This document shows, one piece after another, positions 1 through 8,836 of a DNA stretch of 51,854 nucleotides. Where the stretch lies: assembly GCA_018400535.1 (NCBI GenBank), contig JAGYMQ010000089.1, forward strand, positions 1-51,854, in the 5' to 3' direction. This DNA is from Candidatus Cloacimonadota bacterium (lineage in GTDB: Bacteria > Cloacimonadota > Cloacimonadia > Cloacimonadales > TCS61). Under the pieces are notes generated by a model that was given only the letters and a program-made list of their open reading frames with translations, was not told the DNA's origin and ran no database searches. Made by a program: the position numbers and the translations under genes. Position 1 is the stretch's first letter; each line of letters opens with the position of its first letter.

Positions 1-1278
1 TGTTTTGCCGAAATGGGTAACAATGTGATCTGTGTCGATAATGACAAAAGCAAAATCGATCTTCTGAATAATGGCGGAATTCCGATCTGGGAACCGGGCT
101 TGGAAGATATGGTAAAAAGAAATTTCAGTCAAAAAAGATTGAGTTTCACGACTGATATCAAAGATGCTGTTGAAAAATCTGATATCTGTTTTATCGCGGT
201 TGGCACGCCGCCTGACGAAGATGGCTCAGCTGATCTGAAATACGTGCTGGCGGTTGCCAAAGATATTGCAAAATATATGAATGACTATAAAATTGTGGTA
301 GATAAATCAACAGTCCCGATCGGTACGGCAGATAAAGTGAGAAATGCGATCCAAAAAATTCTGGATGAACGCAAAGTTGATCATGATTTCGACGTTGTTT
401 CCAATCCTGAATTTCTCAAAGAAGGCGATGCAATAAACGATTCAATGAAACCAGATCGAATAGTGGTGGGAACGGATTCCGAAAAATGCGCCAAGATCAT
501 GCGGGAATTATACACGCCCTTTGCTCGGTCGCAGGAAAAATTGATCTTGATGTCGGTGCGTTCGGCAGAAATGACCAAATACGCTGCGAATGCGATGCTT
601 GCCACTAAGATTTCTTTTATGAATGATATTGCCAATCTTTGCGAAAAAGTAGGGGCGGATGTTCATGAAGTTCGTCATGGAATTGGCTCTGACAGCAGGA
701 TCGGCTACAAATTTATCTATCCTGGCGTGGGATATGGCGGAAGCTGTTTTCCGAAAGATGTGAAAGCTCTCATTAATATTGCTAAACAAAATAAATATAA
801 AACACGCGTATTGCAGGCTGTTGAAGATGTAAATAATGACCAAAAATTATTGCTAGCGGAAAAAGTTATCCAGCATTTTGGTGAAGATTTATCGGGGAAA
901 ACTTTCGCAATTTGGGGTCTTTCTTTCAAACCAAAAACTGATGATATGCGGGAAGCTCCAGCGCGTGAAATTATCCAAAAATTGGTCGAAGCTGGTGCAA
1001 AGATCCAGGCTTATGATCCTGTCGCAATGAAAGAAGCGCAAAGAATTTTTGGCGATAATCCCAAATTGACTTATGCAGAAGGAAATTACGAAGCTGTGCG
1101 CGATGCCGATGCTTTGCTTCTGGTCACAGAATGGAATCAATTCCGCTATCCCGATTTTGCCGAGATCAAAAGACGCTTGCAACAAGCTGTGATCTTCGAT
1201 GGCAGAAATCTTTATAATCCCAAAGAATTGAAAGAAATGGGATTTGAATATTATGGGATTGGCAGGAAGCGAGAGTGA
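1..1278 (+). CDS. ugd: UDP-glucose 6-dehydrogenase, 5' truncated by window edge
   Basis: Oxidises UDP-glucose to UDP-glucuronate with NAD+ in the cytoplasm, feeding surface polysaccharide synthesis. The reading frame is open from base 1 (C-F-A-E-M-G-N-N), which matches the segment following the usual N-terminal GTGYVGL Rossmann motif, so the ORF-track ATG at 13 is internal and about 20 residues lie outside the window. The catalytic-cysteine motif YGGSCFPKD is present at about residue 240, followed by the central dimerisation region and the C-terminal UDP-binding half ([16 protein letters not shown]). The C-terminal end is complete. A UDP-glucuronate-type epimerase that would use its product lies 6 kb downstream on the same strand, with an accessory block between them. 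Family assignment is very secure; the sugar finally made is unknown. Confidence 0.95.
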   Translation, partial: CFAEMGNNVICVDNDKSKIDLLNNGGIPIWEPGLEDMVKRNFSQKRLSFTTDIKDAVEKSDICFIAVGTPPDEDGSADLKYVLAVAKDIAKYMNDYKIVVDKSTVPIGTADKVRNAIQKILDERKVDHDFDVVSNPEFLKEGDAINDSMKPDRIVVGTDSEKCAKIMRELYTPFARSQEKLILMSVRSAEMTKYAANAMLATKISFMNDIANLCEKVGADVHEVRHGIGSDSRIGYKFIYPGVGYGGSCFPKDVKALINIAKQNKYKTRVLQAVEDVNNDQKLLLAEKVIQHFGEDLSGKTFAIWGLSFKPKTDDMREAPAREIIQKLVEAGAKIQAYDPVAMKEAQRIFGDNPKLTYAEGNYEAVRDADALLLVTEWNQFRYPDFAEIKRRLQQAVIFDGRNLYNPKELKEMGFEYYGIGRKRE

Positions 1279-1854
1279 AAAAACCAGGAAGGGATATGAA
1301 TTATCACGAATTTGAGATTTTACTAAGAATTTCGATTGAATATTGAAAAGAAAATGAAATTATGAAGAAAATCCTACTATACCTTTTTACCTTTATTCTC
1401 TAATTTCGCTTTTTTGGAATGAAAAAAACTGGCAATATTGCTGGAAGAATTCTCTATGACCGAACGCAAAAAGCCTTGGAAAATGTGAATATGTCAATCG
1501 ATGGTGAAATGCTTAGAAAGTTTCAAAAGAGAAGCACTAGAATTATAAAACGATGTTCAAAAATAATATGATCTGTCTCTAAATTATTAAAAAAAATACT
1601 AACGATGTTGACGTAATGCGTTATTCAACTCCAACAATGGAGAACGTCGGCTAAACAAAAACAACAGAATTGTTAAAAAAAAGAATTTGATGAAATATTC
1701 TTCAATGATTTTGAGAAAAAAATGCAATTTAGAAATACACCTTATACAAAATACAAAGGAAAAATTGGTCTTGACAATGTGAGAAGTTAAGAGAGGCGTT
1801 GGTTTAGATAAGAAAATATTCTAACTAAAAAAATATTTTGGTAAATTTGGAGGA
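1279..1854. other. 576-base stretch without an intact gene, AT-rich, with decayed coding traces
   Basis: Between ugd and the caspase cassette no intact gene is visible. Besides the remnant at 1362-1571, an in-frame stretch at about 1675-1790 reads KKEFDEIFFNDFEKK and ends RNTPYTKYKGKIGLDNVRS before a stop. It has protein-like composition but no start, so it may be the 3' end of another dead gene. The final 30 bases lead into a strong GGAGGA ribosome-binding site for the next gene. I see no RNA gene or clear terminator here. Confidence 0.4.
1362..1571 (+). pseudogene. Decayed exported protein: signal peptide plus start of a CarboxypepD_reg-like domain
   Basis: An ATG at 1362 opens a signal-peptide-like run (MKKILLYLFTFIL) that stops almost at once. 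A second frame from 1419 then reads GNIAGRILYDRT followed by ALENVNMSIDG, which resembles the start of a carboxypeptidase regulatory-like beta-sandwich, and it stops at 1571. The two pieces join sensibly only across a frameshift. I infer the remnant of a secreted protein with an N-terminal CarboxypepD_reg domain. Evidence is limited to these short stretches. Confidence 0.35.
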
Positions 1855-1860
1855 ATTATA
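1849..1860 (+). promoter_or_regulatory. Strong Shine-Dalgarno followed by ATT-ATA instead of ATG
   Basis: GGAGGA at 1849-1854 is followed by ATT ATA AAA TTA in the frame of the lipoprotein signal peptide. The frame is open back to a stop at 1822-1824, and no ATG, GTG or TTG occurs between that stop and the signal peptide. The PorV-like gene at 44920 has nearly the same context, GGAGGAATTTATATGAAATT. The present sequence therefore looks like that pattern with the TG of ATG lost, or else a genuine ATT (1855) or ATA (1858) start. Confidence 0.6.
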
Positions 1861-3822
1861 AAATTATATTATTGTGTTTTATGCCTTTTATTATTTTTCA
1901 CATCATGCAAAAGACAACAAATTAAACCTGAAAAAATTCAAGGTTCACTTGGTATTATTGTAGAAGATCTTACAGAGAAAGACCTTCGCCTATCTTTATC
2001 AACAGGTGTTTTGGTTACAGACATTTTAGAAGGTTCTCCTGCGGCTGATGCCCAATTACCGAAATACTCTATTATAACGCATATAAATGGTAATCCAATT
2101 AATAGCAAGATTGATTATAATGCATATTTAGAAACAATATATGCTGGCGATAAAGTTAATTTATCAACAACTGGTATGATAGAAAACTCTCAAAAGCTTT
2201 ATGAATTAGTTGCATATGAAGATACTGGTTATCTGGATAATTATTACAAAAATATTTACTTACCAGAGAATTATCATGAATATCAACTAAGAAATGAACA
2301 TTTGTGGGATTTTGACCATTTCTCTGAAATGAAATCCTTTGTAACTAAAATGAAGATTGATATGAGAAAAATTGAATTGTTTTTTGAAATTCATAACTGC
2401 GTAGGCGAAAATAGATATTTCCAGATTAGCAAGGTTGAAAGTGATATAAAAGAGAATACTATCTATGTATTGAAAGATATTGAATTGAATGAGATGGTAA
2501 CAATACCAAAAATGGAGAATAAAGAACCAACCATTTTTTCATTTTCAATTTGTTTTGAAAGACCTTTAGAATATTTAATTTTAACAGGAATTTATGAAAA
2601 ACATAAATTCAAGTGTGGATTTAAATTCGAAGAATTTGCAAACTTTAGAACATATGTACTCCAAACAGTTAATTTAAGTCCATTTAACAACTCCATGAAA
2701 CTTTTACCAGATTATTACACTCCTATCGGTCAAGTTGCTAAATCAGAAATTAAAATTGATTCACCTAAGTTTGATGAAAAGAGAAATTACTATACTGAGG
2801 ATAAAAGTATTAATATTGAAGGAACTGTACGTGATAGTTTTGGTATTAATGATATTTTAATAAATAACCAACCAGTAAACTATATTGATAAAAATGGTAA
2901 TTTTGCTCATAACCTCTATTTAACAATCGGTAAAAATGAAATCGAAATTGTAGTTAGAAACATTAAGCAGCAGGAGGTAAGTTATATTTGTGAAGTTATG
3001 CGTGAACGTGTGAAAACTGAAAAAAAAATAAAAAATGTGCGAGAGCCTATAGAGACAGACAATCACAAACCAGACGATATAGCAGTAGTGATAGGTATAG
3101 AGAATTATTCCAAGATCCCTGACGCTATATTTGCAAGTGCTGATGCTTCAGTTGTACATGACTATCTAATATCAACTTTTGGTCTGAAAGAGGAGAATAT
3201 AAAATACTTAACAGATGGAGAAGCATCAAAAGCAAGTTTTGATGAAATATTTTCTGAAAATGGTTGGCTTAGTGCTTATTCAACTGAGAATTCGAATATA
3301 TATATATATTATTCTGGACATGGATATGTTGATGAAAATGGTGATACATATCTTATTCCGTATAATGCGAGTCTTGATTTTTTGGGATCAGCATACCGTA
3401 CAGATACTATTTATGAAAGAGTTAGTGAATTGAACGCCAAGTCAAAGAACATAATTCTGGATGCTTGTTTCAGTGGATTTAACAAAGATGGTTCGACAAT
3501 ATCAACCAAAAGAATGGTAAGAATTGAAAAACTTGGACCTCCTGAAGATATCAATCTTTTTACTTCTTGCTCCAGTAAAGAATTAAGCAACATATATAAT
3601 GATGCTAATCAAGGTTTGTACACTTATTATCTACTTTGGGCTTTACAGGGAGAAGCAGATTCAAACAAGGATAACATGATTACTTATCAAGAGATGGATG
3701 ACTTTCTAAAAACGAATGTATCAAAAAAATCTAAACAGTTATATGGAAATCAAAATCCTCAACTTTTTTCAAATAACAGGGAAGAGATTTTTCTCGATTT
3801 AGGAGTTAAAAATGAGAATTAA
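1858..3822 (+). CDS. PDZ-domain lipoprotein with C-terminal caspase-like (C14) peptidase domain
   Basis: Predicted outer-surface or periplasmic cysteine peptidase. The ORF track starts at a TTG (2011), but that cuts a PDZ domain; reading back in frame gives KLYYCVLCLLLFFTSC, a lipoprotein signal with lipobox cysteine, so the true N-terminus is near 1855/1858 despite the absent ATG. Order: lipobox; PDZ (GSLGIIVED through the AGDKVNL region); a ligand-like middle region; an Ig-like beta-sandwich around ORF residues 250-330; then a caspase fold. The catalytic dyad is visible as His in YYSGHG (ORF-track residue 437) and Cys in LDACFSGF (residue 486). An EF-hand-like DSNKDNMITYQEM lies near the end, as in many bacterial caspase homologues. 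The next gene overlaps by 11 bases. The caspase call is confident; substrate, localisation and activation are not known, and PDZ-mediated activation is only inference. Confidence 0.85.
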   Translation: MKLYYCVLCLLLFFTSCKRQQIKPEKIQGSLGIIVEDLTEKDLRLSLSTGVLVTDILEGSPAADAQLPKYSIITHINGNPINSKIDYNAYLETIYAGDKVNLSTTGMIENSQKLYELVAYEDTGYLDNYYKNIYLPENYHEYQLRNEHLWDFDHFSEMKSFVTKMKIDMRKIELFFEIHNCVGENRYFQISKVESDIKENTIYVLKDIELNEMVTIPKMENKEPTIFSFSICFERPLEYLILTGIYEKHKFKCGFKFEEFANFRTYVLQTVNLSPFNNSMKLLPDYYTPIGQVAKSEIKIDSPKFDEKRNYYTEDKSINIEGTVRDSFGINDILINNQPVNYIDKNGNFAHNLYLTIGKNEIEIVVRNIKQQEVSYICEVMRERVKTEKKIKNVREPIETDNHKPDDIAVVIGIENYSKIPDAIFASADASVVHDYLISTFGLKEENIKYLTDGEASKASFDEIFSENGWLSAYSTENSNIYIYYSGHGYVDENGDTYLIPYNASLDFLGSAYRTDTIYERVSELNAKSKNIILDACFSGFNKDGSTISTKRMVRIEKLGPPEDINLFTSCSSKELSNIYNDANQGLYTYYLLWALQGEADSNKDNMITYQEMDDFLKTNVSKKSKQLYGNQNPQLFSNNREEIFLDLGVKNEN

Positions 3823-4684
3823 GCTAGTAATTGTATGCATCTACATTGTATTCTTTAAGATTGTAGTTGCTCAAGAAGTAGCTCAAAAAGAAAAAATTTC
3901 GGAGATTAAAAAAATTGGCGATAACATCTATGAAGTTAGTAAAACAGTGCTCATTGAAGAAAACATGACACCAAAACAAGCTCGTAATATTGCTTACACA
4001 AGATGTCAACATCATGCAGTTGGTGAGCATAGTGGTTTTTGGGTAGAAACTAGTCAAATTGTTCGTGAAAGTGAATATAATAATTCAAATAATTCACTTT
4101 TTGCCAAATATGGTAAAATCACTACAAAAGCCAAAATCCTGAATCGTAAAATAATCGATGAAAAATATTTCGTTAATAATAATCAGATATTCGTTACAAT
4201 TACTGCAAGAATAGAAGCATGTGAAAAAAATTATAATCCACAATACAATATTGTGGTAAATACAAATAGAAGTATTTTTGAAAATGGAGATGAATTGAAA
4301 CTGGAGATAGAATCTACGGATGATTGCTTTATTACACTTTTTTTGATCTCTCCAGATGATTCATTGTATGTACTGTTCCCTTTGACTAAAAGAAGGAACA
4401 ATCGACTTGAAAAAAATGATAAACTGGAACTACCACCTTATGAGGATCAAAAACTAAAATATACAATGGAACTTGATAACAATGTAGAATCTCAGATTGA
4501 TCTATTAAAAATTATTGCTACAAAAAATAGATATAATTTTTTTGATTTTGGTGAAACAACATCTTATGGCAATTTAAGAGTGAACTTTCAGTTTATATTG
4601 GACTGGATTAATAGTATTCCAAATAACGAAATAGTAGAAAAAGATATTCCTATAACAGTTTATAATAGTAATAATAAGCAATGA
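3812..4684 (+). CDS. Exported DUF4384-like protein, partner of the caspase-like gene
   Basis: The 290-residue product begins with a signal peptide (MRIKLVIVCIYIVFFKIVVA, then QE). Residues about 30-130 form an N-terminal region with a conserved-looking ARNIAYTRCQHHAVGE segment. From about residue 145 the pattern YNIVVNTNRSIFENGDELKLEIES, continued as ITLFLISPDDSLYVLFP (quoted in parts), matches the beta-sandwich of DUF4384, a family frequently fused or adjacent to bacterial caspase-like proteins. The start has a good ribosome-binding site (AGGAG) inside the end of the upstream gene. It overlaps that gene by 11 bases and the downstream gene by 4 (ATGA), so the three are probably translationally coupled. 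The biochemical role of DUF4384 is not established; I infer a binding or scaffold subunit. Confidence 0.7.
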   Translation: MRIKLVIVCIYIVFFKIVVAQEVAQKEKISEIKKIGDNIYEVSKTVLIEENMTPKQARNIAYTRCQHHAVGEHSGFWVETSQIVRESEYNNSNNSLFAKYGKITTKAKILNRKIIDEKYFVNNNQIFVTITARIEACEKNYNPQYNIVVNTNRSIFENGDELKLEIESTDDCFITLFLISPDDSLYVLFPLTKRRNNRLEKNDKLELPPYEDQKLKYTMELDNNVESQIDLLKIIATKNRYNFFDFGETTSYGNLRVNFQFILDWINSIPNNEIVEKDIPITVYNSNNKQ

Positions 4685-5784
4685 TTCCTAAGATCCTGAT
4701 TTTATCTTTATTTTTGTCTTTTTTATATTGTTTCAATACAATTCTTCACTCCAATCCCGTCATCCTATTATCCGAAAAAGAAAAACAGTCTTTACTGAAA
4801 AACGACAAAACACTTCATATCATTTCCAGTGTGAATGGAGAAACATTTAGCTTAATGTCTAAAACTGCATCTGTAGATGATGATGTGAAGTTGAGTATTG
4901 CTTGGAAGCACAATTCAGAAATTTTAACACCACCTTTCGATAATCTTGAGAATGTTTCCATAAAATGGTACAAAATCGAAGAAGCAAATGGAGACGATTA
5001 CAGCAATACATTTCCCAGCTGGCACTGGGATGATATTCCTTATAAAGAGACTGAAGTTGTGGAATGGCGAAATAAATTTATTGTAACCGCCGATGTTTCA
5101 CCATCAGTATTTGAAACCGTTTACTGCAATGGAAAAGTCGTAGGAACAATGCGTTATAAAGCTGTTCTCATGATAGATGGTGAAACTTATGCTACACCTG
5201 GCAAAGAATCAAAACATAAAGGTTCGATCAGTAAAGATGTTCACAGAATCAGCCTGAAAGGAAATACCAGAAATGAAGTTATCAATTATGCTTTTGCTAT
5301 GTGCAATCTTCCTTACATCTGGGGCAGTGCAAGTTTTACAGGCGATAAATATAATAATCATCAGGCAGAATTTTTCATCGGAGCCGATTGTGCAGATTTT
5401 TGTGTTGCGGCACATCAGATGGCCGGAAATCAAATCCCCTACGATCAGATAAAGAATAATGAATATACTAAAATTATATCAACTATAACAAATACAAACA
5501 AAACTGATTATTTAGATTCCAAGGGTGAATCTATAAAAGTCGGTGAAAATGGAGTGAAAACCGGTGATTTTATTTACTGGAATTTTGATATTTCCGGATC
5601 AGGTCATGTTGGCTTATTCTACCAGGATAAAAGTGATCCTGTTGGTGCTTTTCATGGTGAGGCTGATGGAATACTTAACAAATGGGATCTTGTTATTCAT
5701 ACACTTTTCCATGAACCAGAAGTAAAAACTATTGAAGATGCTTATCATGGAAAAATTAGAATTTATAGATACAAAGAGAGGTAA
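4681..5784 (+). CDS. Exported NlpC/P60-like (papain-fold) cysteine hydrolase
   Basis: The 367-residue product has an N-terminal hydrophobic signal (LILSLFLSFLYCF). Residues about 40-190 look like a beta-rich domain. The C-terminal 170 residues carry the papain-like amidase signature: GADCADFC with candidate catalytic Cys237, and SGHVGLF with candidate His309, framed by LPYIWGSA and GDFIYW, as in NlpC/P60 or CHAP cell-wall hydrolases. I infer a peptidoglycan or peptide amidase acting outside the inner membrane. The start overlaps the previous stop (ATGA). No gene follows on the same strand for 277 bases. A closely related fold could instead act on another amide, for example removing a lipid or peptide, so the substrate is open. 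Confidence 0.7.
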   Translation: MIPKILILSLFLSFLYCFNTILHSNPVILLSEKEKQSLLKNDKTLHIISSVNGETFSLMSKTASVDDDVKLSIAWKHNSEILTPPFDNLENVSIKWYKIEEANGDDYSNTFPSWHWDDIPYKETEVVEWRNKFIVTADVSPSVFETVYCNGKVVGTMRYKAVLMIDGETYATPGKESKHKGSISKDVHRISLKGNTRNEVINYAFAMCNLPYIWGSASFTGDKYNNHQAEFFIGADCADFCVAAHQMAGNQIPYDQIKNNEYTKIISTITNTNKTDYLDSKGESIKVGENGVKTGDFIYWNFDISGSGHVGLFYQDKSDPVGAFHGEADGILNKWDLVIHTLFHEPEVKTIEDAYHGKIRIYRYKER

Positions 5785-6061
5785 GGTTTGAAATAAAGAG
5801 AATAGTTCTGATCTCTTTGAAACAACCAGATTTATTTAATACAAAGATTATGATGTGCATATTATTGTAGTGCCGCCAAATAGTGAATTAGAATAATGGT
5901 ATAGAATCTGCTGTAAACTTCTTGTTAACAAGTAAACTTTTAACAGTTCTTTAACGAGTTATGAAAAATTAGTGAGCTTCGGAGAGCGAAGGAATATAAC
6001 ACTTGTCATTAATATACGATATTGTTGTATGTAATGAGCATAAATTGGAGAGTGTGGTCGT

Positions 6062-7230
6062 ATGTTAAGAGATATATTGTTCAAGTTCAATCCTTGGTGG
6101 GAAGAGAGTTTTCATCCGGGATTGATTGAACGTCCGGATTATCTCAACGTTCTATATCGATCACTGAAAAGAAGGTCGATCGAATTAATTACCGGGTTGC
6201 GAAGAGTTGGTAAAACAGCTATGATGAAGATGTTGATAGAAACTCTTTTGTCCAAAATAGAGTCAGAAACAATTCTGTATGTAAGTTTGGATGCGTATGG
6301 ATTAGAGAGTTATTCTTTACATGACATTTTAGAGGAATTCAGAAAGATCCACAAACATAAAAGAACTAAATTTCTATATCTTTTTTTCGATGAAGTGATC
6401 ACAAAATCTTCTTTCCAGCAAGAACTGAAGAATTTTTATGATTCAGAAAGCGTGAAAGTTTTTGCCTCTGCTTCACAATCTGGTTTATTAAAAGATCAAC
6501 GAGCACCGCTCACCGGAAGATCTCGAATGCACGAGATTCTACCACTAAATTTTACAGAATATCTGGATTTTAAGAAGATTAAATTAAAAAATCGGAAAAC
6601 TACTTATTGGAACAATACTTTATTGATTTTATGAAAACAGGAGGAATACCGGAATATGTGCTGACGGATGATATTGGCTATTTAGAAGAACTATGCGATA
6701 ATCTGATCTATAAAGATATTATTGCAGCCTACGGAATAAAGGATCCACTTTTGATCCGTAACTATTTCAAATTATTGATGGAACATTCTGGAAAACAAGC
6801 TTCTATAAATAAAATAGCAAAAATATTGAAGATCAGTCCAGATTCGTCACGCAGATATTTTAGCTATTTTCAGAATACCTATTTGATCCATTCTATTGAA
6901 AGATGTGGAAAATTAAATGAAAGAATCCGAGTAGGCAGAAAAATCTATGCTGGTGATATTGGTATAAGAAATATGATTACCGGTTTCAGAGATAAAGGGG
7001 CAATTTTTGAAAATCTCTTACTATTCCAGATCAAGCAAGACGATCCATGCTACGTATATGAAAATGGCATAGAGATTGATTTTAAAACTAAAAAATGTTT
7101 GATCGAAGCTAAATTTAATGATAAAATGACGGATAAATAAAAAAAACTGTTTCAAGAAATTAAATCACCTCAAAAAATAGTTATCGATTCGGTTCAAGCT
7201 TTCCTCGAATTGGATCCGAGTTGGAATTAA
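6062..7230 (+). pseudogene. Broken AAA_14 / DUF4143-type ATPase
   Basis: Two ORFs in different frames (6062-6634 and 6607-7140) together make a typical AAA_14 + DUF4143 ATPase. Walker A is seen as ITGLRRVGKTAMM, a Walker B-like LYLFFDE follows, then TGRSR, and after the break GGIPEYVL and the C-terminal nuclease-like region (YVYENGIEIDF, KCLIEAKF). The frame changes in the A-run at 6586-6591: the downstream frame read backwards gives KKSENYLLEQYF, the expected continuation. A second lesion is an in-frame TAA at 7138, after which KKLFQEIKSPQKIVIDS continues in frame to a stop at 7228-7230. Two independent lesions argue for a real pseudogene rather than one sequencing error. Such ATPases are commonly scattered mobile-type accessory genes of uncertain function. 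Confidence 0.85.
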
Positions 7231-7262
7231 AAAAAAATTATCAACTTAACAACAGGAGTAAT

Positions 7263-8207
7263 ATGAATATTCTAATAACAGGCTCAGCCGGTTTCATCGG
7301 CTCACATCTGGCAGAAGCACTTGTCGATGATCACAAAATAATCGGATTGGATAATTTCTGCGATTTTTATGATCCTCAAATAAAATGGAGAAATATTCAA
7401 AAATTACAGAAGAAAAATAATTTTCGGCTCATCAAAGCGGATATTCGAAACCAACAAAGAATCGAAGAAATATTTTCAGAAAATAAAATCGATCTCGTTA
7501 TCCATCTTGCTGCAATGGCAGGTGTGCGACCATCGATCGCTGATCCACAGCTTTATACCGAAGTAAATATCAATGGAACAGTGAATTTATTGGAAGCTTG
7601 CAAAAAAAATAATATAAAAAAATTCATTTTCGCTTCGTCTTCCTCTGTTTATGGAAACAATGAAAAAGTTCCCTTTGCAGAAAACGATTCGGTCGATTTT
7701 CCGATTTCACCGTATGCTGCCACGAAAAAAGCCGGCGAATTGATCTGTCACAACTATCACCACCTTTATGAAATTTCGATGATTTGCTTGCGCTTTTTTA
7801 CCGTTTATGGTCCCAGGCAACGTCCCGATCTTGCTATCCACAAATTTTCCAGAAAAATATTGAATAATGAGGAGATTCCTGTTTTTGGAAATGGCGGCTC
7901 TGAACGAGATTATACTTACATTGATGATATTATTTCTGGAGTTTTAAAATCTATTAAATTTGTTTCTTCCCAAAACATTTATGAGATCTTCAATCTGGGT
8001 GAATCGCGAACGATCAAACTCTCTGAGATGATCCAAACCATAGAAAGTGCTATCGGCAAGAAAGCAAAGAAAAAATGGCTTCCCATGCAACCCGGCGATG
8101 TTAACCGCACATATGCCGATATTTCCAAAAGTAGAAAATTACTTAACTATAATCCTGCAACAGATTTTGAAATGGGAATAAAAATATTTATTGAGTGGCT
8201 ACGGTAA
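7263..8207 (+). CDS. NAD-dependent epimerase, UDP-glucuronate 4-epimerase type
   Basis: Short-chain dehydrogenase/reductase-fold sugar-nucleotide epimerase. The start chosen is ATG 7263, preceded by AACAGGAGTAAT; the ORF-track TTG at 7221 lies in the tail of the dead ATPase. The N-terminus reads MNILITGSAGFIGSHLAEAL (Rossmann GxxGxxG). The catalytic elements are SSSSVYG and YAATKKAGE (Tyr-x3-Lys), and FTVYGPRQRPDLAI is typical of UDP-glucuronate 4-epimerases that make UDP-galacturonate. At 314 residues it is near family length. It probably uses the product of the Ugd at the window start, although an accessory block now separates the two. Substrate could also be UDP-glucose or an N-acetyl sugar. 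Confidence 0.85.
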   Translation: MNILITGSAGFIGSHLAEALVDDHKIIGLDNFCDFYDPQIKWRNIQKLQKKNNFRLIKADIRNQQRIEEIFSENKIDLVIHLAAMAGVRPSIADPQLYTEVNINGTVNLLEACKKNNIKKFIFASSSSVYGNNEKVPFAENDSVDFPISPYAATKKAGELICHNYHHLYEISMICLRFFTVYGPRQRPDLAIHKFSRKILNNEEIPVFGNGGSERDYTYIDDIISGVLKSIKFVSSQNIYEIFNLGESRTIKLSEMIQTIESAIGKKAKKKWLPMQPGDVNRTYADISKSRKLLNYNPATDFEMGIKIFIEWLR

Positions 8208-8239
8208 ATTCTTATTCCAAAAAAATGAAATAAATAATG

Positions 8240-8268
8240 GCATCTTCTAAAGATGCTATTTTTTATTT
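8240..8268 (+). terminator. Rho-independent terminator after the epimerase gene
   Basis: A perfect 7-bp stem GCATCTT / AAGATGC with a 3-base loop is followed by TATTTTTTATTT. It lies 33 bases after the epimerase stop and before ssb. Confidence 0.8.
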
Positions 8269-8336
8269 GACAAAATTTCGCTGTGGATCTCAATTCGGAA
8301 GTTGAGTTTGAAAGCCAAAAAACAAGGGAGGTCAAA

Positions 8337-8684
8337 ATGGCAAAATCACTCAGTTTGAACAATGTCGTAATTTCGGGGAATATCGTGCATGATGCAGAGA
8401 TCAAACATGTCGGAGAAAAGAACACAGCATTAACAAAGTTTCGTATCGCCAATAATCAAAGGTATCTGGATCGCGATAATAACTGGCAAGATCAAACGGT
8501 ATTTATCGATGTGCAAGTTTGGGGAATGCAAGCTGAAAAGGGCGAGAAGAATTTGAAAAAGGGTATTCCTGTTGTCGTCGAAGGAACTTTGAAAGAGGAA
8601 AAATGGGATGACAAAAATGGCAATAAACACACAAAGATCTTGATCCATTCCAAAAAGATCCATTTTCTAGCCTATCCCGATTAG
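8337..8684 (+). CDS. ssb: Single-stranded DNA-binding protein
   Basis: OB-fold protein that coats single-stranded DNA during replication and repair. The start is ATG 8337, preceded by GGGAGGT; the ORF-track start at 8283 adds 18 residues with no ribosome-binding site. The 115-residue protein has the SSB landmarks NNVVISGNI near the N-terminus, FRIANNQRY, FIDVQVWGMQAE and the central PVVVEGTLKEEKWDDKNG loop. It ends right after the OB fold and lacks the long flexible tail and acidic DDxxF tip of canonical SSB. It may therefore be a short auxiliary SSB rather than the main replicative one. Terminators on both sides suggest a single-gene transcript. Confidence 0.9.
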   Translation: MAKSLSLNNVVISGNIVHDAEIKHVGEKNTALTKFRIANNQRYLDRDNNWQDQTVFIDVQVWGMQAEKGEKNLKKGIPVVVEGTLKEEKWDDKNGNKHTKILIHSKKIHFLAYPD

Positions 8685-8705
8685 ACTTTGAAACGAATGA
8701 AATTC

Positions 8706-8739
8706 AAAAAACTCTCGTCCTTGGATGGGAGTTTTTTTT
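8706..8739 (+). terminator. Rho-independent terminator after ssb
   Basis: AAAAAACTCTCGTCC and GGATGGGAGTTTTTT pair with two G-U wobbles and end in a run of eight T. It sits 21 bases beyond the ssb stop. Confidence 0.85.
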
Positions 8740-8836
8740 GTACTTTCTGCATAATTCAAATCTTGATTTTACTTGATCTTCCTTTATATTGACAAAGAAT
8801 CTGAGAAGAAAATTTAGGATTAAGAGGTAAAATAAA

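Noticed and set aside
508-843. Long minus-strand ORFs opposite ugd and other genes
   Set aside because: They are antisense shadows of well-conserved genes, with no ribosome-binding site and no protein-like motifs.
5795-5818. AAAGAGA ... TCTCTTT inverted repeat after the NlpC/P60-like gene
   Set aside because: The stem is AT-rich, the loop is 10 bases and no T-run follows, so a terminator cannot be supported.
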